From Oscillospiraceae bacterium (GTDB taxonomy: Bacteria; Bacillota_A; Clostridia; Oscillospirales; WRJC01): 64,000 nucleotides of DNA. Numbering within the stretch: the stretch's first letter is position 1; the number at the start of each line of letters is the position of its first letter. The notes below the pieces were generated by a model. It was not told where the DNA came from. It saw only the letters and a list, made by a program, of their open reading frames with translations, and made no database searches. Of this stretch, positions 28,060 through 35,853 are shown piece by piece. The position numbers and the translations under genes were made by a program. Where the stretch lies: positions 16,854 through 80,853 of the forward strand of contig WRJC01000012.1 of NCBI GenBank assembly GCA_009782405.1, given 5' to 3'.

Positions 28060-28088
28060 ATTATACCACTCGCCGCGAAATTATTCAA
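28060..28088 (-). promoter_or_regulatory. Promoter of the GH2 gene
   Basis: On the minus strand TTGAAT (28088-28083), 17 nt and TATAAT (28065-28060). It is divergent from the oxidoreductase promoter 29 bp away. Confidence 0.65.
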
Positions 28089-28116
28089 TATTTTGCAAAA
28101 AAAAGCGGATAAAAAA

Positions 28117-28145
28117 TTGACAAGCGGTAAAAAAGATGGTACAAT
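28117..28145 (+). promoter_or_regulatory. Promoter of the Gfo/Idh/MocA gene
   Basis: TTGACA (28117-28122), 17 nt and TACAAT (28140-28145). Back to back with the GH2 promoter, so both genes could answer to one regulator bound between them. Confidence 0.75.
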
Positions 28146-28192
28146 AACTATTGATAGCGATCCGGAAAAAACGATTCAGGAGGGGCATATTT

Positions 28193-29446
28193 ATGAACGA
28201 TCAGGAAAAGCAAAAAATGAAAAAGAAATACGCATTGGCGGGGGCGAGTTCCCGCGCATATCAGTCATATGTCGCGCCGCTTTTGGGCAAATACGCCGAT
28301 ACTGTGGAATTTGCGGGCATTTACGACGTAAATCCCGGCCGCTCGGAAATCATAAGCAAAAATTTTGGGAATATACCCGTTTACCTCGATTTTGACGAAA
28401 TGCTGGAAAAAGAAAAGCCCGATGCGGTGATCGTCACGACGGTGGACGCATACCACAGCGATTACGTCATACGCTCGATGGAATTCGGATGCGAAGTCGT
28501 CGTCGAAAAACCGCTGACTATAGACGCGGAGAAGTGCAGGGCCATACTCGAAGCCGAAAAACAATTCGCCAAAAAGGTCACGGTCATTTTCAACCTCCGC
28601 TATACGCCTTTTGCGGGGAAATTGAAGGAACTTGTCTCGGGCGGGGCGGTCGGCGAGGTTTACAACGTGCATTTCGAATGGCTGCTCGACAGGGTGATGG
28701 CTTTCGGAGCGCATGGCGCGAGCTATTTCAGGAGATGGAATTCCCGCATGGCAAAAAGCGGCGGCTTGTTGCTGCACAAGTGCACGCACCATTTCGATTT
28801 CGTAAATTGGCTCATAGGCGCAAATCCAAAAAAAGTATCGGCATTCGGAAAACTCAACGTCTACGGCAAAAACGGTGCCTACAGAGGCGAAAACTGCCGC
28901 AGGTGCGACCATGCGGAAGAATGCCCCTTTTATTGCAAGCTCAGTGATTTTGAGCGGCAATTTTACGCCGAACAGGAAAAATACGACGGGTATTACAAAG
29001 ACGGCTGCGTTTTTTCGGATGAAATAGACATATACGACACCGTTTCTCTGAATGTGCTGTATGACAAAGGGCAGACGATGTCATATTCGCTGAATGCGGC
29101 GGCGGCATACGAAGGCTGGCGGATGTCGATCAACGGCTCGAAAGGCAGACTCGAGGCTTTTTGCCCTTTCACCGGCTTCCAAAGCACAGGCGAGTGCGCC
29201 ATAAAAATATTCGACTTGCGCGACAACATGACAGAGATCAAAGTCTCCGAACTTGCGGGAGACCACGGTGGGGCGGACGATATAATGCGCGATGAAATAT
29301 TTGGCGGAGATAGGGGCAAAACAGATCCCTTAGGGCGCGCGGCGGGCATTGCGGCAGGAGTGAATTCCCTGATGATAGGGGCAGCGGCGAATATTTCGAT
29401 AAAACAGGGGACAATCGTCGATATCGACGAACTTCTAAAAAAATGA
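28193..29446 (+). CDS. Gfo/Idh/MocA-family oxidoreductase
   Basis: A 417-residue NAD(P)-dependent sugar or cyclitol dehydrogenase. The N-terminal Rossmann fold (KYALAGASSRAYQSYVAPLL) is followed by DAVIVTTVDAYHSDYV and the family catalytic-lysine motif VVVEKPLTIDAEKC. The C-terminal domain carries LLLHKCTHHFDFVNWLIGA, the usual active-site His pair. A four-cysteine cluster (ENCRRCDHAEECPFYC, about 240-256) is a feature of the longer clostridial members and may bind metal. ATG at 28193 is preceded by AGGAGGGG. It is divergent from the GH2 gene, so it probably acts on the released sugar or a derivative. Substrate unknown. Confidence 0.88.
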   Translation: MNDQEKQKMKKKYALAGASSRAYQSYVAPLLGKYADTVEFAGIYDVNPGRSEIISKNFGNIPVYLDFDEMLEKEKPDAVIVTTVDAYHSDYVIRSMEFGCEVVVEKPLTIDAEKCRAILEAEKQFAKKVTVIFNLRYTPFAGKLKELVSGGAVGEVYNVHFEWLLDRVMAFGAHGASYFRRWNSRMAKSGGLLLHKCTHHFDFVNWLIGANPKKVSAFGKLNVYGKNGAYRGENCRRCDHAEECPFYCKLSDFERQFYAEQEKYDGYYKDGCVFSDEIDIYDTVSLNVLYDKGQTMSYSLNAAAAYEGWRMSINGSKGRLEAFCPFTGFQSTGECAIKIFDLRDNMTEIKVSELAGDHGGADDIMRDEIFGGDRGKTDPLGRAAGIAAGVNSLMIGAAANISIKQGTIVDIDELLKK

Positions 29447-29452
29447 AAAAAT

Positions 29453-30490
29453 TCATTTTTTGACGGCCACGATGATGTCCCTTTGTATGGACTGGTCCAC
29501 CCTGTGTTCAAAACCCAGATAAATGGCATCGTTTTTGACGGTCAAGTTGTTGGCGGCAAAAATGTTTTCCATGTCTTTGCGCACAAGCACGTTGCAGTTC
29601 CAGGCCAGCGCGATGGCTCCGCCCACTTTCAAGACCTCAGACCACGGGGGAAGGCACGCATTCAGCAGTTCGGCGGGGTTTCTGGTCAATGAGGATTGTT
29701 TTTCGTTTGTCACGCTGCCGTGCTGTATGCCGTAGGGCAAATCCCCGACGATGATGTCAAAAAAGTTTTTTTTGTAATATTTGTCCGCATACATGGAATT
29801 TCCCGCAATCAGCTCGATTGTTTTCGTGTTTTTTTCCTTGAATCCCTCTTTTGTTTTGGCCGCTGCAAAACTATGCCGGAAAGCCGTAAAAGATTTGTTG
29901 GGCCCGGAAAACCTGTTTTCGCCATATTCAAACTTGTATCTTGCCGTTTCCAAAAATTTCTTGACAAAATGGCTCGATTCTGTCACGATCTTTTCGCCTA
30001 TCTCGATGCCGTATGCGTCAAATCCTTTGATCAGCGCTTCATACAGCGTGGTTCCCTTGCCCGCTACCGGGTCGAGCAGCTTGATTTCGCGCGAATTGTT
30101 TTGCGAATGGAAAGCGAGGTTGATCATCATCTTCGTGAAGATTTCGTTTGTTTTGCCGGTGTATTTCAAAATCGTGCCCATGCTTTCATCCACGAAATCG
30201 TCTTTGATTTTCGCGATCGGCTTGAAATACAATTCGCCGCCGATGGTTTCCATTTTGAACAGCGCGTAGAAAAAAGACAAATCGGATACCAGTGCTATGT
30301 CGGATTCGCATAGCTCATCGCTTGTCTGAAAAGTCAAATAGTCCAAGCCGAATATGTTTTGGCTTTCTGCGTTTTCATATTTGACCGATAATTTTTGGGC
30401 CGCGATGGCGAACTCGGAGATCGACAGCGCAATCGAAGCCTCGAAATATACCCTGTTGTGGCCCGGGTTGCATAAAATAGCGTAATTCAT
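29453..30490 (-). CDS. TRM11/UPF0020-like methyltransferase
   Basis: A 345-residue methyltransferase. The N-terminal 100 residues have no clear motif. The catalytic half has motif I LLDPVAGKGTTLYEALIKG (about 138-156), the acidic strand-2 residue in YGIEIGEK, motif IV DIIVGDLPYGIQHG (the [D/N]PPY-type box as DLPYG), and GGAIALAWNCNVL. DLPYG resembles tRNA guanosine-N2 methylases of the TRM11/UPF0020 group more than DNA methylases, which usually have NPPY or DPPY. No THUMP domain is evident. The ribosome binding site is weak. It is downstream of the enolase-superfamily gene by 37 nt and may be co-transcribed. Confidence 0.7.
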   Translation of the reverse strand: MNYAILCNPGHNRVYFEASIALSISEFAIAAQKLSVKYENAESQNIFGLDYLTFQTSDELCESDIALVSDLSFFYALFKMETIGGELYFKPIAKIKDDFVDESMGTILKYTGKTNEIFTKMMINLAFHSQNNSREIKLLDPVAGKGTTLYEALIKGFDAYGIEIGEKIVTESSHFVKKFLETARYKFEYGENRFSGPNKSFTAFRHSFAAAKTKEGFKEKNTKTIELIAGNSMYADKYYKKNFFDIIVGDLPYGIQHGSVTNEKQSSLTRNPAELLNACLPPWSEVLKVGGAIALAWNCNVLVRKDMENIFAANNLTVKNDAIYLGFEHRVDQSIQRDIIVAVKK

Positions 30491-30527
30491 CTGTTATTGT
30501 TTCGCCCCCGAATTTTTCAACTTATTT

Positions 30528-31649
30528 TTACCAGTCCTGCACGGTGCCGTCTTCCCTGCGCCAATGGGGGTGTTCGTATGTGGCATAAGGCTGGCATTTT
30601 TCTTCGTTGAGCCAAACGCCGAGCCCCGGCGAGTTTCCAAGCGTGAAAAAACCGTCTTTGTACTGGGCGTCCATTTCAAGATGCGCCCCGATGTCCCCGT
30701 AGAGCCCGCATTCCTGCATGAAAAAATTGGGAGTGGCCAAATCCGTCTGGAAAGCGGCCATCATGCCCACCGCGCTGGGCAATCCATGGGGCACCATCTC
30801 CATATAGTGGGTTTCGCCGTAGGCGGCAATTTTGCGCATGGAGCTGATTCCGCCGCAATTGCAAATGTCGGTGCGCAAATAGTCGATGAGATCCTCCTCC
30901 ACTAACGTTTTGTAGTCCCAGACCCCGCCGAATTTTTCTCCGGTGCCCAGCGGCGCGGTAGTTTGCCGGCGCAAAATCCGGAAGCTCTCGGGGCTGTCAG
31001 ACCGGATCGGATCCTCCACGAAAACGGGCGAATACTCGGCGATGGCGTTGATGAGTTCTATCGCGCGGGCGGGGGAGAGGCGCGTGTGGCATTCGAAAAT
31101 GATTTCGATTTCGTCGCCCACTGCGGCGCGAAGCGCTTTCATATGTTTTGCGCTCAGCCTCACTTGCGTTCCAGGTTCATAATACCCGCCTTCTTTCACG
31201 TTTGCGTCGTGAGGGCATATGCGCAGCACGGTAAACCCGCGCTTTAAAGTCTGCTCGGCATTGCGGCAAAGCTCGTCCGGGGTTTTTCCCCCGCAGTGGC
31301 AGTACACGCGGATCTTGTCCCTGCACCTGCCGCCGAGCAGATTGTACACCGGCGTGTTCAGCGCTTTGCCTTTTATGTCCCACAGCGCCATGTCCACAGC
31401 GGACAAAGCCGACATCAGCACCGGCCCGCCCCGCCAGAAAGTGCCCCTGAATATGTCCTGCCATATGTGCTCGATGTCAAAAGGGTTGAGCCCGCAGACC
31501 ACGGGTTCTATCGCTTCGATGACTGCGGCCACTGCCGCTTCGCGCGAGTTGAGCGTGCCCTCTCCTATGCCGTGCACGCCTTCGTCGGTCTCGACTTTGG
31601 CGTATATGTTATGCCCCGAAAAAATGCGTTTCACTGCTGTTATTTTCAT
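30528..31649 (-). CDS. Enolase-superfamily sugar-acid dehydratase (MR/MLE type)
   Basis: A 373-residue member of the mandelate racemase / muconate lactonizing group. The capping domain (about 1-120) has ALSAVDMALWDIKGKALN and YNLLGG. The barrel metal ligands appear as E in FECHTRL, E in FVEDPIRSD and E in TGEKFGG, with the general-base region HGLPSAVGMMAA. FECH corresponds to DxH of galactonate/rhamnonate-type dehydratases, so the first ligand is Glu instead of Asp. Probable role: dehydration of a sugar acid to a 2-keto-3-deoxy acid. ATG at 31649 is preceded by GAGGT. It lies downstream of the aldolase and SDR genes on the same strand, fitting one pathway. Confidence 0.85.
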   Translation of the reverse strand: MKITAVKRIFSGHNIYAKVETDEGVHGIGEGTLNSREAAVAAVIEAIEPVVCGLNPFDIEHIWQDIFRGTFWRGGPVLMSALSAVDMALWDIKGKALNTPVYNLLGGRCRDKIRVYCHCGGKTPDELCRNAEQTLKRGFTVLRICPHDANVKEGGYYEPGTQVRLSAKHMKALRAAVGDEIEIIFECHTRLSPARAIELINAIAEYSPVFVEDPIRSDSPESFRILRRQTTAPLGTGEKFGGVWDYKTLVEEDLIDYLRTDICNCGGISSMRKIAAYGETHYMEMVPHGLPSAVGMMAAFQTDLATPNFFMQECGLYGDIGAHLEMDAQYKDGFFTLGNSPGLGVWLNEEKCQPYATYEHPHWRREDGTVQDW

Positions 31650-31697
31650 ATTTTACCTCTTATTTATTTCGTTACATTACCGATTGGCGTGAACTGT

Positions 31698-31720
31698 ATG
31701 TGAACGCGGAGCGTTCACAT
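31698..31720. repeat. Perfect inverted repeat between SDR and dehydratase genes
   Basis: ATGTGAACGC, loop GGA, GCGTTCACAT: a 10-bp perfect stem in the 74-bp gap between the SDR stop and the dehydratase start. It is not followed by a T-run on either strand. It may therefore be an intercistronic mRNA hairpin, or an operator half-site pair, rather than a terminator. Confidence 0.6.
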
Positions 31721-31723
31721 TCG

Positions 31724-32572
31724 TTACACGTTACCCCTTTCTTTTTCCAAAACCGATTTTCGCCGCTCGGGCAAATCCTCCGGCAGCCAATTGTGCGGCA
31801 AATCCATGATCACGGGCAGCCTCGCCCCGCCGTCGGCCACTATCTCCGAGCCTGTTATATATACCGCATCGTCGGAGGCCAAAAACGCCACAATGCCCGC
31901 CACCTGATCCGGCACCGCATAGCTGCCCAAGGGTATCACCGCCCCATATTTCTTTTTGTGTTTGTCCCTTCCCGAATTTCGCGGATTTTCGAGCCAGCCC
32001 GTGTCCACGAGCCCCGGCGCCAGCGCGTTTACCCGGATATTGTAGCGGCCAAGCTCCATTGCCATATGCTTCGTGAGTTTGCCCACCGCCGCTTTTATGC
32101 TGCCGTAGACCGAATTGCCGTCAAAATTTGCGATTCCCTGGTTGGACGAGATATTCACGATGCAGCCTTCGCAGTTTTGCCTGATCATATATTTGGCCGC
32201 CCGCTGCGCCATGAAATATACCCCGCGCAAATCGGTATTTGTCACTTTTTCAAAAAGTTCGGGCGTAGTTTCCAAAAAAGAACTTCCCATGGTGACCCCC
32301 GCATTGTTGACGAGCAAATCCAATCGGGGGTAATGCGCTTCATAAGCGTCGAAGGCCGCATTGAGCTGCGCGAGATCCGACATGTCGGCGCAAAATATTT
32401 CGGTTTCGGAACCCATTTCCAAAAGGGTTTTTTGCGCTTCAATGGCTCCTTCTTTTGAATTGCGGTAAGTGAGAGCCACGTTGTAGCCTTCTTTTCCAAG
32501 GCGCAAGGCCACCGCCCGCCCTATGCCTCGTCCCCCGCCTGTGACAAGCGCGTATTTTTTTCTCTCCACCAT
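31724..32572 (-). CDS. SDR family oxidoreductase
   Basis: A 282-residue classical short-chain dehydrogenase. The cofactor site is TGGGRGIGRA, with NNAGVTMGS following; the catalytic Ser is in IVNISSNQGIAN, then Tyr and Lys in YGSIKAAVG, and VNALAPGLVDTGW. Length slightly exceeds the usual 250 because of a C-terminal extension. ATG at 32572 directly follows the aldolase stop (TAAATG), with AAAGGAG inside the aldolase end, so the two are translationally coupled. In the pathway suggested by the neighbours it would oxidise the free sugar (L-rhamnose or L-fucose type) to a lactone, or oxidise a keto-deoxy acid. Confidence 0.88.
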   Translation of the reverse strand: MVERKKYALVTGGGRGIGRAVALRLGKEGYNVALTYRNSKEGAIEAQKTLLEMGSETEIFCADMSDLAQLNAAFDAYEAHYPRLDLLVNNAGVTMGSSFLETTPELFEKVTNTDLRGVYFMAQRAAKYMIRQNCEGCIVNISSNQGIANFDGNSVYGSIKAAVGKLTKHMAMELGRYNIRVNALAPGLVDTGWLENPRNSGRDKHKKKYGAVIPLGSYAVPDQVAGIVAFLASDDAVYITGSEIVADGGARLPVIMDLPHNWLPEDLPERRKSVLEKERGNV

Positions 32573-33346
32573 TTATTTTTCTCCTTTGAGCATTTTTGCA
32601 AGATCTTTGATCGCGTCGTAGAATATGCCCACATCTACCGAATACGATATGTATTTTACCCCTTTTTCGATCCATTTCGCGGCGCTTTCCGGGGTGTCGG
32701 CGAAAGTTCCCGCCGTTATTCCTTTCTTTTCGCAGCGCATGGCTATCTCGAGCATTTTTTCCTCGACTGCCGGGTGGCTAACCTGCCCGGGCAATCCCAG
32801 CGACTGCGAAAGGTCGTAGGGCCCGACGAATATGACGTCAATGCCGGCAACTTCCAATATCCCGTCGATATTGTCAATGCCTTCTTTGCCCTCTATCTGC
32901 AGTATTGCGATCGATTTGTTTGCCTCGGAGAAATATTCGAACCTGTCCTTTGCCGAATAGTTTGCCGCCCGGACGAACCTGCAGACGCCGCGGTGGCCCT
33001 CCGGGTGAAATTTCATTTTGGCGATTGCGGCTTTTGCTTCGTCTTTTGTTCCTATCTGCGGGATCTGGAGCCCGCCCGCCCCGATGTCGAGCGCCTCGCC
33101 GATGACAAAATCGCCGCCTTCTTTTACGCGCACAATCGGGAAAATCCCCGAAACTTCGGCGGCGCGTATCAAATTTTGGGCGGTTTGTATCGTGTTTGGG
33201 CCGTGTTCCAAATCGATTATGACATAGTCGAGCCCCGCATATCCCATAACTTCGACAAAAGCGGGGTCGCTTGTCTTTGAAAATATCCCGACAGCGCGTG
33301 TTTTGAGTTTTTCCCTGAAATTCTCGGTCATTATCGCCTTTTGCAT
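32573..33346 (-). CDS. HpcH/HpaI-family aldolase
   Basis: A 257-residue class II pyruvate aldolase. Signatures are GYAGLDYVIIDLEHGPN (base and phosphate-site region), the metal ligand Glu in LQIEGKEGIDNID, and IDVIFVGPYDLSQSLG with the metal-binding Asp. Family members such as RhmA/YfaU cleave 2-keto-3-deoxy-L-rhamnonate or related acids to pyruvate plus an aldehyde. ATG at 33346 is chosen because GGAGGGAG lies just upstream; a TTG at 33361 would overlap that site. It is the first enzyme of the aldolase-SDR-dehydratase run and follows the zinc-ribbon gene by 17 nt, so transcription may start at the zinc-ribbon promoter. Confidence 0.88.
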   Translation of the reverse strand: MQKAIMTENFREKLKTRAVGIFSKTSDPAFVEVMGYAGLDYVIIDLEHGPNTIQTAQNLIRAAEVSGIFPIVRVKEGGDFVIGEALDIGAGGLQIPQIGTKDEAKAAIAKMKFHPEGHRGVCRFVRAANYSAKDRFEYFSEANKSIAILQIEGKEGIDNIDGILEVAGIDVIFVGPYDLSQSLGLPGQVSHPAVEEKMLEIAMRCEKKGITAGTFADTPESAAKWIEKGVKYISYSVDVGIFYDAIKDLAKMLKGEK

Positions 33347-33363
33347 AATTACTCCCTCCAAAT

Positions 33364-34014
33364 TTATCCAAACAAGCCCGCTTTTTTCCAGCCGCAGGCC
33401 GCAAGGTATTCGCGTATCGGCGCTTTTAAGGCAGTGCTGTCGAATTTAAATCCGACAAAACCCACTTCGCCGGTTTGGTTGTTTTGCCCCATTCCGAATT
33501 GTATCGATTTCCGGTTTGAATTGCCGATGAAAGTGCTCGAAGAAGAACCGAAACCCACTTTGCCGCTGCGCGTTTTTACACCCGCCGATTTGTTTTCGTT
33601 CTTGTCCGATTCGCTGTATTTTCCGTTGTTGTTCAATGTGGCGGCGAAAGTGAAAGCTTTTGTTTCCTCGTTTATTTCATGCGGAGAAAAGAAAGTCGCA
33701 TCCATCCATTTCCAGCGCGCCACAATCGAATCGCCCTCGACTGTCACTTCCCAAGGTTGTCCCGGATTATTTAAAGCCACCGGAGCGTCCATCAGCACTT
33801 TTTGCTTTTCGCTGTAAGCGTATACGGGCGCGGCCGCGTAAGGAGCCTGCTGTGCGAATGGTTGCTGGAATTGTTGTTGGGGCTGCTGGATCGGCGGCGG
33901 CATTTGGGCTGCCGGAACCGGGGGCGGCAGATCTTCGATTTTCGCCCCGCAATATTTGCAAAACTTTTTGTCTTCCATCACCTGCGAACCGCAGTTCGCG
34001 CAAAATTTCGCCAT
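33364..34014 (-). CDS. Zinc-ribbon protein with Pro/Gln linker
   Basis: A 216-residue protein. An N-terminal zinc ribbon (KFCANCG...KFCKYCG, residues 4-24) is followed by a Pro/Gln-rich linker (about 28-65) and a globular C-terminal domain of about 140 residues rich in Gly, Ser and aromatic residues. I do not recognise that domain; there is no membrane segment. The layout resembles many clostridial zinc-ribbon proteins of unknown role, including the one at 47,142. ATG at 34014 has AAGGAAGG upstream; a further 14 upstream codons are possible but lack a site. Its 3' end is only 17 nt from the aldolase start. Confidence 0.75.
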   Translation of the reverse strand: MAKFCANCGSQVMEDKKFCKYCGAKIEDLPPPVPAAQMPPPIQQPQQQFQQPFAQQAPYAAAPVYAYSEKQKVLMDAPVALNNPGQPWEVTVEGDSIVARWKWMDATFFSPHEINEETKAFTFAATLNNNGKYSESDKNENKSAGVKTRSGKVGFGSSSSTFIGNSNRKSIQFGMGQNNQTGEVGFVGFKFDSTALKAPIREYLAACGWKKAGLFG

Positions 34015-34056
34015 AAATTTTCGCCTTCCTTTCAAAAAATTTTGTTCCTTGCCCAT

Positions 34057-34085
34057 ATTCTATCACAAAGAAATAGGGCTGTCAA
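34057..34085 (-). promoter_or_regulatory. Promoter of the zinc-ribbon gene
   Basis: On the minus strand TTGACA (34085-34080), 17 nt and TAGAAT (34062-34057). It may also drive the aldolase, SDR and dehydratase genes, since no terminator is seen between them. Confidence 0.65.
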
Positions 34086-34112
34086 GGGGAAAATTTGTTT
34101 TGGGCGCGGTTG

Positions 34113-34141
34113 TTGACAAACGGAAGAAAAGGTCGTATAAT
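34113..34141 (+). promoter_or_regulatory. Promoter of the AraC-family gene
   Basis: TTGACA (34113-34118), 17 nt and TATAAT (34136-34141), a consensus promoter divergent from the zinc-ribbon promoter. Confidence 0.8.
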
Positions 34142-34213
34142 ACAGGGAATTTAGCAATCACGGTCGAGCGTGGGGGGAGGCTTTTTGGTATGCTTATCTT
34201 GGAGGCTGGAAAG

Positions 34214-35116
34214 ATGGAATTATCGGATAAAATCAATGCCGTAATCAAAATGCAAAAATACATCGACGCTCACTTTGATGAAGAGATCACCTTGGATGAT
34301 TTGAGTTATGCTGCCGGTTACAGCAAATACCACGCAATGCGCATATTCAAGGAGCTTACGGGCAAAACGCCATTTGAATCAATCCGCGCGCTGAGGCTTA
34401 CAAAAGCGGCGCAGACTCTGCGCGATTCAGATGAAAAAGTGGTTGATGTAGCATTGGACAACGGATTTGAGTCCCACGACGGATTTACGCGGGCTTTTGC
34501 GCGGCAGTTTGACGTCACTCCGCAAAAATACCGGCGCGAAACTCTGGCTGTGAGATACTATGTCCAATATCCCATCGAAGCCTACTACATATTGAAAGAA
34601 GGCGCGGAAATTATGCCAAAAGAACCGATAAAAAGAACCATGGCCGTCACAGCGCTGGAACGCCCCGCAAGAAAGCTGATCCTGGTGCGTTCCGTAAAAG
34701 CGACCGAATATTTCTCGTTTTGCGAGGAGGTTGGGTGCGATTGGGAGGGGATTTTCAACAGCATCCCCGAAAAATTCGATACCCCAGCCTTGCTTACCCT
34801 CCCTCAAAATCTGATAAAACTCGGAACCGGAAACACAGCCTCCGGCGTGGAAGTGCCGCCGGAGTACAATAAACCCGTTCCAAACGGGTGCGACGTTATC
34901 GAATTGCCCCCTTGCATCATGCTGCACTTTCAAGGGGCGCCCTTCGAAGACGAAAACGATTTCGGCGAGGCGATAGGGACATTATGGGAAATAATGGCAT
35001 CCTATGACCCGGCGATATACGGATGGCAGTACGCGCCGGAGCTCGCCCCGTATTTCAACTTCGGGGCAGCGGCCAAAACAGGCGCGCGAATGGCGCGGCC
35101 GGTGCGGAAAATGTGA
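34214..35116 (+). CDS. AraC-family regulator with GyrI-like effector domain
   Basis: A 300-residue protein. The N-terminal AraC DNA-binding domain has two helix-turn-helices (LDDLSYAAGYSKYHAMRIFKE and VVDVALDNGFESHDGFTRAF, then PQKYRR), residues about 10-110. The C-terminal GyrI-like/SOUL-type ligand-binding domain (about 135-290) contains FSFCEEVGCDWEGIFNSIPE and YGWQYAPELAPYFNF. Proteins of this design (Rob/SoxS-like with a GyrI domain) sense small hydrophobic compounds. ATG at 34214 is 8 nt after GGAGG; longer frames run through the promoter. It is monocistronic, followed by a strong hairpin. Confidence 0.9.
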   Translation: MELSDKINAVIKMQKYIDAHFDEEITLDDLSYAAGYSKYHAMRIFKELTGKTPFESIRALRLTKAAQTLRDSDEKVVDVALDNGFESHDGFTRAFARQFDVTPQKYRRETLAVRYYVQYPIEAYYILKEGAEIMPKEPIKRTMAVTALERPARKLILVRSVKATEYFSFCEEVGCDWEGIFNSIPEKFDTPALLTLPQNLIKLGTGNTASGVEVPPEYNKPVPNGCDVIELPPCIMLHFQGAPFEDENDFGEAIGTLWEIMASYDPAIYGWQYAPELAPYFNFGAAAKTGARMARPVRKM

Positions 35117-35131
35117 AAATGGCATAGCAAA

Positions 35132-35165
35132 AAGCCGCTGAACGGGATTTCCCGTTCAGCGGCTT
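35132..35165 (+). terminator. Hairpin downstream of the AraC-family gene
   Basis: A perfect 15-bp stem, AAGCCGCTGAACGGG (35132-35146) with CCCGTTCAGCGGCTT (35151-35165), loop ATTT, starting 16 nt after the stop codon. The stem ends in TT and is followed by GATTCTTT rather than a solid T-run. Confidence 0.75.
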
Positions 35166-35208
35166 GATTCTTTGCAAATCGCGTTCATGAAAAATTTACA
35201 TAACTCGG

Positions 35209-35237
35209 TTGCGTTAGTGCGCGTATGCGTATATAAT
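35209..35237 (+). promoter_or_regulatory. Promoter with embedded operator-like motif, copy 1
   Basis: TTGCGT (35209-35214), 17 nt and TATAAT (35232-35237). The motif TGCGCGTATGCGTATATAA (35218-35236) fills the spacer and runs into the -10 box. An 18/19-identical copy lies upstream of the next gene at 35796, so a shared repressor or activator probably binds here. Confidence 0.6.
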
Positions 35238-35306
35238 ATTATCGTCGTTTGAAAAAATGGCGAGCGTTTTAACCGGCTGTCGCCGCCCCGAGAAGGAGGG
35301 TGCGCT

Positions 35307-35783
35307 GTGAACAAGGAACTGAAAGCCTATTTTTGCATTCAGGCAAAGATTGCCGCCGCCTTTAACTTTTTTATAAACGGAATGATCGCGTCCATGATTT
35401 ATCACGCGGCAAATGAAGTGCCGACTGACGTTATCAGTATCGGTATCGACCTTGCGATCACTTGCCTATTTACCTCGACAATTACCGCGTACGTCATACG
35501 GCACGGCCTGAAATCCACAGGGACGGCCGGAGTCCTGCCGCCCGCGAACGGCTTTGTCCGTTTCCTGGCGAAGCTGTTCCGCTTTCCGCTGGGCTTTGGC
35601 ATACTGACGGGATTGGCCGCAGCCGCCGCGCTGTTTGCCATTGCCGCGCCGGCATTTGCCCTGCTGAATATCACATCGCTCCCATTTTACCTGTATGTGC
35701 TGCTGAAATCTTTTTTCTCTTTGGTGTTCGGCGCGGGCATCACAATATTTTCGATGTACGCCGGCATATGCAAAACCAAATAA
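35307..35783 (+). CDS. Small four-helix membrane protein
   Basis: A 158-residue protein with four predicted membrane segments (about 12-32, 45-65, 93-120 and 130-152) and a positively charged loop between the second and third (HGLKSTGTAG to FVRFLAKLF). I do not recognise the family with certainty; it loosely resembles DUF2798-type proteins. Start is GTG at 35307 with GAAGGAGG upstream. It shares a promoter motif with the LuxR-type regulator gene 71 bp downstream, so the two are probably coregulated. Confidence 0.75.
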   Translation: MNKELKAYFCIQAKIAAAFNFFINGMIASMIYHAANEVPTDVISIGIDLAITCLFTSTITAYVIRHGLKSTGTAGVLPPANGFVRFLAKLFRFPLGFGILTGLAAAAALFAIAAPAFALLNITSLPFYLYVLLKSFFSLVFGAGITIFSMYAGICKTK

Positions 35784-35795
35784 TTATGAAGACCA

Positions 35796-35814
35796 TGCGC
35801 GTATGCGCATATAA
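35796..35814 (+). promoter_or_regulatory. Operator-like motif, copy 2
   Basis: TGCGCGTATGCGCATATAA, differing at one base from the motif at 35218-35236 and again ending in the -10-like box (TATAAA, 35810-35815). It contains the perfect palindrome TATGCGCATA. No good -35 box is present here, so expression may need an activator or read-through from the membrane-protein gene. Confidence 0.55.
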
Positions 35815-35853
35815 AAAGCAAGGGCAAGTTTTGAGAACGGAGGCTCCTGTAAT

